NCBI GenBank assembly: GCA_902803345.1
Contig: CADCPV010000207.1
Span: 1-6,925, forward strand
Source: an uncultured Eubacteriales bacterium
GTDB taxonomy: Bacteria; Bacillota_A; Clostridia; Lachnospirales; Lachnospiraceae
Direction of reading: 5' to 3'
Length of the DNA: 6,925 nucleotides
Shown here: positions 1 to 4,587 of the stretch, piece after piece
Layout of the letters: each line of letters starts with the position of its first letter
How positions within the stretch are numbered: the first letter of the stretch is position 1
Position numbers and translations under genes: made by a program
The notes under the pieces: model-generated
The model's input: the letters and a program-made list of their open reading frames with translations, nothing else
What the model was told of the DNA's origin: nothing
The model's database searches: none

Positions 1-31
1 CTACTTTTTATAATATATCAGCAGAAAGCTC

Positions 32-60
32 AAAAAAGAGCTGACCGTGTGGATCAGCTC
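32..60 (-). terminator. Rho-independent terminator reading leftward
   Basis: On the minus strand, GAGCTGATCC and GGTCAGCTC form a stem with one bulged base around an ACAC loop, followed directly by TTTTTT (37-32). The plus strand has no T tract after the same hairpin, so it works leftward only. No protein gene reads leftward into it, which is why a short RNA is proposed. Confidence 0.6.
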
Positions 61-100
61 AGTTGCAAAACTATTCAGCTTGTCCTGCATTCTATGTACA

Positions 101-168
101 TGGCAGTGTACGACATAGTAATTGATTTTCTGTACTTCTCAAATCAATTACTAAGTTGTACACAGCCA
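101..168. repeat. long imperfect inverted repeat, 28-nt arms
   Basis: The arms at 101-128 and 141-168 are complementary at 25 of 28 positions. One exception is a G-T wobble (112/157), and two are A-A mismatches (105/164 and 115/154). The innermost 13 bp (116-128 with 141-153) are perfect and the loop is 12 nt. The word TGTAC occurs four times nearby (95, 107, 131, 157). The repeat lies immediately downstream of the leftward promoter, so it would form the 5' stem of that transcript. A protein-binding dyad, a recombination site or a relic of a mobile element are alternatives. Confidence 0.75.
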
Positions 169-173
169 AAATC

Positions 174-203
174 TTTATAGTCAGCCGCACTCATTGTTGA
201 CAA
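174..203 (-). promoter_or_regulatory. leftward sigma-A-type promoter
   Basis: Minus strand: -35 TTGTCA (203-198) and -10 TATAAA (179-174), each 5 of 6 to consensus, with an 18-bp spacer. The predicted start is near 167-168. Its -35 box covers nearly the same bases as the -35 box of the rightward promoter, so the two cannot be occupied at once. Confidence 0.5.
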
Positions 204-225
204 GAATGATTAGAATGACTATAAT
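197..225 (+). promoter_or_regulatory. perfect consensus sigma-A promoter
   Basis: TTGACA (197-202), a 17-bp spacer and TATAAT (220-225) match the consensus completely. The predicted start near 232 leaves a leader of about 19 nt before the ATG at 251, just enough for the Shine-Dalgarno site. An unrepressed promoter this strong suggests that a repressor, or competition from the overlapping leftward promoter, holds it in check. Confidence 0.85.
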
Positions 226-235
226 GATGATTAGG

Positions 236-244
236 AAAAGGAGG
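236..244 (+). promoter_or_regulatory. ribosome binding site fixing the start at 251
   Basis: AAAAGGAGG lies 6 nt before the ATG at 251. The upstream in-frame TTG at 194 lies within the promoter itself and cannot be in the mRNA, so 251 is the start. Confidence 0.9.
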
Positions 245-250
245 TTCTAT

Positions 251-1543
251 ATGATAAACCGAATTGAAAGCGATACTTTGGAATTCAAATCTGAAATTGT
301 GAGTGACATTTGCAAAGAAATCATTGCTTTTGCCAACACCCGCGGCGGAGAGCTTTTGATCGGAGTGGCGGATGACGGTACTGTCACCGGACTTTCTGAT
401 GCCGACGATATCCTGCTTCAGATAAAAAATATGGTACGCGACTCCATCAAGCCGGACCTTACTATGTTTGTCCGTTACGAAGTCCATACGATAGAAGAAA
501 AAGAAATCGTCTCTGTCACGATCCAAAAAGGCACGGATCGCCCGTACTATCTTGCAGCAAAGGGCCTGAAACCAAGCGGCGTTTACGTGCGCCATGGGTC
601 TTCCAGTGATCCTTCCACGGACACTGCAATCCGTCAAATGATCAGGGAAACCGATGGAGATCGGTTTGAAGATATGCGTTCCATGGAGCAGGCGCTGACT
701 TTTGCTGAAGCTGAGGCGGAATTTAAAAAAAGGGATATCGCTTTTGGAGCCGCTCAGAGGCAAACGCTGGGGCTGGTGTCAACTGATGGCGTATACTCCA
801 ATCTTGGATATCTGCTCTCCGATCAATGCCCTGGCATGATTAAGGCAGCGACTTTTTCAGGCCTGAACAAAAAAGAATTTCAGGATCGCAGGGAATTCAG
901 TGGTTCTCTGTTTCGGCAGATGGAGGAACTCTATACATATCTGGAGCTGCGAAATCAGATAAAAGCAACATTTGATGGGCTTTATCGCAAGGATAAACGG
1001 GACTATCCGGAAGAGGCTTTGCGGGAAGCAATGCTGAACGCTATTGTCCATCGGGACTATTCCTTCAGTGCCAGTACACTTGTCAGCGTCTATGCTGACC
1101 GATTGGAGTTTGTTTCGATCGGAGGCCTTCTTGAAGGGGTAGCAATCGATGATATCATGCTGGGCCTTTCCGTCTGCCGGAACCCGAAGCTCGCAGCTGT
1201 CTTCTACCGCCTGAATCTGATTGAAGCCTATGGCACAGGTATGCAGAAGATCATGGAAGCTTATAGGGACTGCAGTCGAAAACCGAGTATTGAGGTTACA
1301 AACAATGCATTTAAAATCTCTTTGCCGAATATGAATATTGATTATGAAGCAGAGACAGCTTCCGGTTCTGAGCAGAAAATTCTGTCATACTTGAAAAATC
1401 ATGAATTCATTACACGTTCCGAAGTCGACAATCTTCTGAACGTCAGTCAATCAACATCCAGCCGAATTATAAAAAGAATGATTCAGGAAAGACTGATTAG
1501 TCAGGAAGGCAGCGGGAGAAGAATAAAATACCGAAAAAACTGA
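251..1543 (+). CDS. AlbA_2 (Schlafen-like) / divergent GHKL ATPase regulator with C-terminal winged helix
   Basis: This 430-residue protein has the usual layout of the RecG-like putative transcriptional regulators. The N-terminal AlbA_2 domain (about 8-118) shows the ESDTLEFK start, FANTRGGELLIGV (27-39) and a late GVYVRHGSS strand. A HATPase_c_4-type domain (about 250-340) has the N-box E259-x3-N263-A-x2-H267, a glycine loop SIGGLLEG (289-296) and a G2-like YGTGMQKI (327-334). The C-terminus (about 372-430) reads as a winged helix-turn-helix. The family is thought to bind ATP and DNA, and many members sit beside regulated or mobile genes, but few have a proven function. The start is set by a strong Shine-Dalgarno site and a perfect consensus promoter. 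It is transcribed alone, divergently from the candidate small RNA. It is probably a cytoplasmic DNA-binding regulator; targets are unknown, though the nearby inverted repeats are obvious candidates. Confidence 0.9.
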   Translation: MINRIESDTLEFKSEIVSDICKEIIAFANTRGGELLIGVADDGTVTGLSDADDILLQIKNMVRDSIKPDLTMFVRYEVHTIEEKEIVSVTIQKGTDRPYYLAAKGLKPSGVYVRHGSSSDPSTDTAIRQMIRETDGDRFEDMRSMEQALTFAEAEAEFKKRDIAFGAAQRQTLGLVSTDGVYSNLGYLLSDQCPGMIKAATFSGLNKKEFQDRREFSGSLFRQMEELYTYLELRNQIKATFDGLYRKDKRDYPEEALREAMLNAIVHRDYSFSASTLVSVYADRLEFVSIGGLLEGVAIDDIMLGLSVCRNPKLAAVFYRLNLIEAYGTGMQKIMEAYRDCSRKPSIEVTNNAFKISLPNMNIDYEAETASGSEQKILSYLKNHEFITRSEVDNLLNVSQSTSSRIIKRMIQERLISQEGSGRRIKYRKN

Positions 1544-1640
1544 CAGGTATCCCGCTGTATTGAGCTCACAGCAATCCGCCAATGACGAAAGTGTTCCACA
1601 GCCGATCCAGCCAGAAACGGCAGGAAAATTCGGCAAAGGC

Positions 1641-1677
1641 AAGCCTCATAACAGTCGTGTGAGGCTTCACAATTTAT
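1641..1677 (+). terminator. possible terminator after the AlbA_2-family gene
   Basis: AAGCCTCATA (1641-1650) pairs with TGTGAGGCTT (1658-1667), 10 bp including one G-T, around a 7-nt loop. The tail CACAATTTAT is only weakly T-rich, so termination may be inefficient. The rest of 1544-1809 holds no supportable gene, only this hairpin, a promoter, a palindrome and the leader of the next gene. Confidence 0.35.
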
Positions 1678-1688
1678 CATAAATAGGT

Positions 1689-1717
1689 TTGACAAGAACA
1701 GATTATTGAGGTATATG
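1689..1717 (+). promoter_or_regulatory. promoter for the small membrane-protein pair
   Basis: A perfect -35 TTGACA (1689-1694), a 17-bp spacer and TATATG (1712-1717, 4 of 6). The first ten bases, TTGACAAGAA, are identical to those of the promoter at 197, also 17 bp from a TATA box. The predicted start near 1724 gives a leader of about 86 nt. Confidence 0.5.
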
Positions 1718-1730
1718 CGCTATGCTGAAC

Positions 1731-1750
1731 AAAGACATAACTATGTCTTT
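1731..1750. promoter_or_regulatory. perfect 20-bp palindrome, operator-like
   Basis: AAAGACATA-AC-TATGTCTTT has perfect 9-bp arms around a 2-bp centre. It starts about 7 bp after the predicted transcription start. A near-zero loop disfavours an RNA hairpin and favours a binding site for a dimeric repressor acting as a roadblock. The neighbouring winged-helix protein is one candidate binder, but this is inference. Confidence 0.5.
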
Positions 1751-1809
1751 ACCATGGATTTGAGCTTTATGACGGAAAGAATTCTTCTGTTTTGGAGGCA
1801 TAATAAACG

Positions 1810-2025
1810 ATGGCTGTCAATCAATTGTTATGGATTTGGATACTGCTAAAAAGAATAGCGGCTCCGTTATTCATATTTTTGCTGTTTGACATTTCTCGAA
1901 TACTGGCAATTACAATGGATTGCAGCAAAAAAGTTAGAGTAATACTTATTGTTGTTTCTGCTGTTTTGTTTTTGCTGTTTGGGATTGCGGTATTAAGAAT
2001 GATGGATCCGCTTCAGATGTTATAA
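1810..2025 (+). CDS. small two-helix membrane protein, first of a paralogous pair
   Basis: The product is 71 residues and not recognised as a named family. It has two hydrophobic segments (about 16-34 and 44-63) joined by a short loop with charged residues (DCSKKVR, 37-43), as expected of a small inner-membrane hairpin. A GGAGG site (1794-1798) lies 11 nt before the ATG, slightly far but usable. It shares the core PLxIFxxFDxxRxLAI (residues 19-34) with the next gene, and both carry an LLW motif near the N-terminus. The FD..R charges sit at the end of the first helix. It is the first gene of a two-gene operon, with a promoter at 1689 and a palindrome in the leader. Small bicistronic membrane proteins can be toxins, immunity proteins or sensor subunits, but nothing here decides between these. 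The DNA is visibly richer in A and T than the large genes to the right. Confidence 0.7.
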   Translation: MAVNQLLWIWILLKRIAAPLFIFLLFDISRILAITMDCSKKVRVILIVVSAVLFLLFGIAVLRMMDPLQML

Positions 2026-2034
2026 GGGGTGAAT

Positions 2035-2277
2035 ATGGACAGTCGTTTCCTTGAACTATTATGGAAAGAGTTTACATTAATTTTCTCATACTCCATAATA
2101 CCTTTGGTGATCTTTATCGTTTTTGACACTTTCAGGCTGCTTGCAATTGAAGCAAAAAAAGGGGAAAAAAGAAGAACGCTTTTCACTATACTGGCAATAG
2201 TATTTTTTGTATGTTTTATAATATCTGTTTTTGGAATGCTGGCAATAGACGTATCCTTAAAACTAAATCAGAAATGA
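2035..2277 (+). CDS. small two-helix membrane protein, second of a paralogous pair
   Basis: The product is 80 residues from the ATG at 2035. A GTG at 2029 is in frame, but it lies inside the Shine-Dalgarno stretch AAGGGGTGA (2024-2032), so 2035 is preferred. Two hydrophobic segments (about 14-38 and 48-70) are joined by a very basic loop (AKKGEKRR, 39-46 or so), suggesting that the loop is cytoplasmic and both ends face outward. PLVIFIVFDTFRLLAI (23-38) matches its upstream neighbour at 10 of 16 positions without gaps, so the two arose by tandem duplication. The gap between the genes is 9 nt, and the second ribosome site begins within the first stop codon, so translational coupling is likely. 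The family is unrecognised; the two may work as a heteromer or as related but divergent partners. Confidence 0.7.
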   Translation: MDSRFLELLWKEFTLIFSYSIIPLVIFIVFDTFRLLAIEAKKGEKRRTLFTILAIVFFVCFIISVFGMLAIDVSLKLNQK

Positions 2278-2330
2278 TCCTGACCCAGAGATAACTATGC
2301 GAACTAACTCCTTACCTGTCCTGCGGCGCC

Positions 2331-2353
2331 CACTATCTTGGGACCAGATAGTG
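2331..2353. repeat. hairpin after the small membrane genes
   Basis: CACTATCT (2331-2338) pairs perfectly with AGATAGTG (2346-2353) around a 7-nt loop. There is no T tract on either side, so it is not an ordinary terminator. It may protect the 3' end of the small-gene mRNA. Confidence 0.5.
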
Positions 2354-2371
2354 CGAGTGTCTGAAAACTGG

Positions 2372-2394
2372 GGACTACACTAATTCGTGTGTCC
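2372..2394. repeat. second small hairpin in the 2278-2500 spacer
   Basis: GGAC-T-ACAC (2372-2380) pairs with GTGTGTCC (2387-2394), 8 bp with one bulged T and a 6-nt loop. No T tract follows. With the neighbouring stems it makes a hairpin-dense, gene-free stretch. Confidence 0.35.
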
Positions 2395-2415
2395 ACACTT
2401 ACGGGTACATTATTG

Positions 2416-2462
2416 AAAAAGATAAGTGAACTACCCGGTTATTCAATAGCCGAGTAGTTCAC
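2416..2462 (-). terminator. terminator of the leftward 598-residue gene
   Basis: GTGAACTAC (2426-2434) pairs with GTAGTTCAC (2454-2462). After one C-A mismatch there is a further 6-bp stem (2436-2441 with 2447-2452, one G-T) and a 5-nt loop. On the minus strand the stem is followed by TTATCTTTTT (2425-2416). It lies 38 bp past the stop codon of the leftward gene. It may also slow rightward transcription from the small genes, although the plus-strand tail is not T-rich. Confidence 0.7.
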
Positions 2463-2500
2463 ATTCAAATTGTGGCGAAAGCCGCTTCAGCCGAACGCTG

Positions 2501-4297
2501 TCATAATGTATTAGAAGGCCCGACAGATATGTTGAGATCGTCTTCTTCGGGCAGCCGAATCTCTGTGGTTTTCGTCTTGGAGTCCGGGCTCTTCCCCCTC
2601 GCTTTTACGGCGTTCTCGGCATTCCCATAGATTACGGCGAGACTGGCGCCGCCCTTGATCAGAGCGTCTGCTATGCCGACAGCACCTTCACTCTTAACCA
2701 TCTGTTTGAATGCCTTGCTGGCCCTGAGTTTTTTTACCTGAGCGTTCAGGTTCTCATCTTCCATCAATTTCTGCTGCTGACTTGCCGGCACTCGTTTTTC
2801 ATCTTTCTGAACGAGAAGTCTCTGTGCGCAGATCGCCCGAGCTGCAATTTCCTCAGCATTTTCAGCGAGCCAGTTCTTTTTTCTGCGATTCTGCAGCACT
2901 TGACGCTGAGCATCATATAAAACGGAATCCGCCGGCTCAGCCAGCCTGAGTTTCCGGCCCAGCTTGTTCAGCTGTTCCAGCGTTTTCATAGAGGAATTGA
3001 AACGCTCAGTCCCGGCGTCGTGAACAAATCCCTTTTTGCCGTCTTTGGTCTTGAGACGGCCATACGAATAACATCCCTCTCTGGCGTTTTTGAAGAGTTC
3101 CTCCACATCAGTGCTCTCTACTGTTTTCCGTTCTTCTTCATCCAGGTCTGCAGGCGTATTGCCATTCAGCATATCCAGTTTCGCGTAGAACAGCCGTAGG
3201 TTTTTCGTCATGACGTTATGTTCGTTGGTATTCTTCTTGCTCAGGAAAGCGCCTTCCTTCACTTTCGTCAGTGTAGCATACTCATCAGAGAGACTTTTTT
3301 GAAGCTCCTGTGCCTCTTTATCCTTGAGGTTCCGTTTTACCACATTATTTTTGAGTTCTGTATAGAACTCCAGGAGCGCTTTTCCTTCCTTTTCCTCGAG
3401 TTTTTCCGGTGCGCAGATTTGTTTGATATCCCGGCAGGTCTGCAGGGCGGCATCTTCAAAAATGACTTTCTCTTCGTCCGTTTCAGGGATCTCACGGATC
3501 GTATCCTTCATACGGCGGAGAACGTGGTCCAGTCTCAGTTCACCGTTTTTATTCTCTGTGCACAGCTTCCCCTGGGGATTGACCGTTTTTCTCCAGTCCT
3601 TACCCCGAAGCTTTTCCGCAACCGACACCGGATCTTCCCTGTTTCCGGGCAGAATCATCATAAGCTGCGCGGCGCGGCTGAGCTTTTCCAGACGGTCGGG
3701 ATCATTTTCCGGGGCGCTTTCCCTGAAGTGCCCCATCACGGATTTCTCCTCGGAGAGATCTGTAAGTTTCATCAGATCCTCCGAGATGGTGTCCAGGCCT
3801 TTTCCATCGGCAAAATACCCGGGATCCGAAAGATATATCGGCAGATTTCTCGGATTGCTGAGTGTTGAAAGCGCTTTCCGGATATAAGGTTGCTGCTGAT
3901 TGCTTTTCAAAGAATCCCAGAAAACACGCAGGCGGTTCGAAAGATCCTTACACATGATCAGGGCATACAGTTTGTTCTCATCTGTAGGATTGGATCTCAC
4001 CCCAAATTCCGTATAAATACTACGTAAATGCTCACCTGCAATATTTTCCCCGGGCGGTATCAGGTCCTGCCAGGGGCCGCCGAAGTTATCGTTATTGGTC
4101 AGAAAAGCCCGGATCTCTTTTTCCGGTTTCTCTTTCAGTTCTTTGAGAGTCGAATCAAACTCCGCTTCCCCGAATTTATCGATCCACTCCTTTTTGATAT
4201 TGTTTTTCAGAATCCGGTTGCGGTCCTTTTCGGGAAGTGCGTTCAATTTTCTGACAATCGTTGAAAGCGGAAGTCTCTTTACACCGGGGTTTGCCAT
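2501..4297 (-). CDS. large charged helical protein of unknown function
   Basis: The protein is 598 residues and complete; I do not recognise a named domain. It has no signal peptide or membrane segment and is rich in K, E, D, R and L, so a soluble helical protein is expected. The stretch around 297-335 is strongly helical and may form a coiled coil. At 398-440 a motif reads VEELFKNA, YSYG (410-413), DGKKG and FNSSMKTL (433-440). It resembles motifs repeated in the divergent neighbour, implying common ancestry. The C-terminal third carries NAEEIAARAICAQRLL (480-495), then RASKAFKQMV (525-534), then a small hydrophobic glycine-rich patch (537-558) and a polar tail. AGGA lies 7 nt before the ATG, with AGAAAGG further upstream. 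The gene is transcribed from the mirrored divergent promoter and ends at the hairpin at 2426-2462. From memory it resembles large uncharacterised proteins of gut Clostridia; this is weak evidence and no function is proposed. Confidence 0.85.
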   Translation of the reverse strand: MANPGVKRLPLSTIVRKLNALPEKDRNRILKNNIKKEWIDKFGEAEFDSTLKELKEKPEKEIRAFLTNNDNFGGPWQDLIPPGENIAGEHLRSIYTEFGVRSNPTDENKLYALIMCKDLSNRLRVFWDSLKSNQQQPYIRKALSTLSNPRNLPIYLSDPGYFADGKGLDTISEDLMKLTDLSEEKSVMGHFRESAPENDPDRLEKLSRAAQLMMILPGNREDPVSVAEKLRGKDWRKTVNPQGKLCTENKNGELRLDHVLRRMKDTIREIPETDEEKVIFEDAALQTCRDIKQICAPEKLEEKEGKALLEFYTELKNNVVKRNLKDKEAQELQKSLSDEYATLTKVKEGAFLSKKNTNEHNVMTKNLRLFYAKLDMLNGNTPADLDEEERKTVESTDVEELFKNAREGCYSYGRLKTKDGKKGFVHDAGTERFNSSMKTLEQLNKLGRKLRLAEPADSVLYDAQRQVLQNRRKKNWLAENAEEIAARAICAQRLLVQKDEKRVPASQQQKLMEDENLNAQVKKLRASKAFKQMVKSEGAVGIADALIKGGASLAVIYGNAENAVKARGKSPDSKTKTTEIRLPEEDDLNISVGPSNTL

Positions 4298-4339
4298 ATT
4301 GCGGTCCTGCCTTTCTTAATTAATTTGCTCTTTTTTTGC

Positions 4340-4370
4340 AGTATACTATATGATGTCCAACAAATGTCCA
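4340..4370 (-). promoter_or_regulatory. leftward promoter with upstream activator-like site
   Basis: On the minus strand TGGACATTTGTTGGACA (4370-4354) is followed by 8 bp and then TATACT (4345-4340). There is no good TTGACA at the proper distance; the 17-bp spacing falls on GACATT inside the repeat. A poor -35 overlapped by a repeated site suggests an activator-dependent or otherwise controlled promoter. The predicted start is near 4333, giving a leader of about 36 nt. Confidence 0.5.
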
Positions 4371-4498
4371 ACAGCTTCTCCCGTTTTTTGGGACATTCAG
4401 GCGCTTTCATCTCGGCAATTGAATGACCGAGAATTCCCGCTAAATGTTTTAAAAAGATCAGTATAATTGGCCGGTTTTTGATGGACATTTGTTGGACA
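4354..4498. repeat. 17-bp perfect inverted repeat flanking the divergent promoter core
   Basis: The left arm (4354-4370) and right arm (4482-4498) are exact reverse complements, separated by 111 bp. Each arm holds two TGTCC/GGACA words 11 bp apart, about one helical turn. On the left, ATGTCCAACA is directly repeated (4353-4362 and 4364-4373). A single extra GGACATT (4391-4397) lies between the arms. The layout suits two dimers of a regulator binding tandem half-sites, possibly linked by a DNA loop. The rest of the 4298-4587 spacer holds only a weak stem (TCTCGG 4410-4415 with CCGAGA 4427-4432), another (TTCGAT 4534-4539 with ATCGAA 4545-4550), and the two leaders. Confidence 0.8.
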
Positions 4499-4512
4499 GG
4501 ACGGTTTATGAT
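4482..4512 (+). promoter_or_regulatory. rightward promoter with the same upstream site
   Basis: TGGACATTTGTTGGACA (4482-4498) is followed by 8 bp and TATGAT (4507-4512, 5 of 6). Repeat, distance and -10 position are the mirror image of the leftward promoter. The hexamer at 17-bp spacing is again GACATT, a weak -35. The predicted start near 4519 gives a leader of about 69 nt. Confidence 0.55.
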
Positions 4513-4587
4513 ACAAAAAAACAATCAGCATTCTTCGATTATTTATCGAAAAGTGCCGTTATTTCGAAACAGAAAGGAATCACCGAT

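Larger units (their letters stand above)
32..168 (-). ncRNA. candidate leftward small RNA, about 137 nt
   Basis: This is inferred from three signals in the right order on the minus strand. A promoter (TTGTCA at 203-198, 18-bp spacer, TATAAA at 179-174) predicts a start near 167-168. The transcript would then begin exactly at the base of a long inverted repeat (168-141 pairing with 128-101), giving a 5' stem of 28 positions with a 12-nt loop. It would end at a GC-rich hairpin followed by six U residues. The only small reading frame seen is a 13-codon ATG frame inside the hairpin without a Shine-Dalgarno site, so a noncoding RNA is more likely than a peptide. It would be divergent from the AlbA_2-family gene and could regulate it or a distant target; no target is visible. 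Alternatively the inverted repeat could be a recombination or protein-binding site. Confidence 0.4.

Noticed and set aside
1..180. A plus-strand frame open from the window edge to TAG at 178-180, possibly the end of an upstream gene.
   Set aside because: 59 open codons can occur by chance in this AT-rich stretch. The frame would run through a strong leftward terminator and a 68-bp dyad, and the translation matches nothing I recognise. It remains possible; the sequence to the left would settle it.
194..250. Longer start (TTG at 194) for the AlbA_2-family gene.
   Set aside because: The -35 and -10 boxes lie at 197-225, so these codons precede the transcription start. ATG 251 has an excellent Shine-Dalgarno site.
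191..763. 190-codon minus-strand reading frame.
   Set aside because: It is antisense to the well-supported 430-residue gene and has no homology signal or ribosome site.
2278..2420. Possible insertion-sequence remnant.
   Set aside because: Short stems are present, but there is no transposase fragment and no terminal repeat pair or target duplication that I can show.
3218..3887. Two overlapping plus-strand frames of 216 and 154 codons.
   Set aside because: Both lie opposite the 598-residue gene in different frames, and their Phe/Ile/Ser-rich composition is typical of a complement shadow.
4279..4524. 81-codon minus-strand frame across the divergent spacer.
   Set aside because: It covers the inverted repeats and both promoters, overlaps the start of the real leftward gene and has no credible ribosome site.
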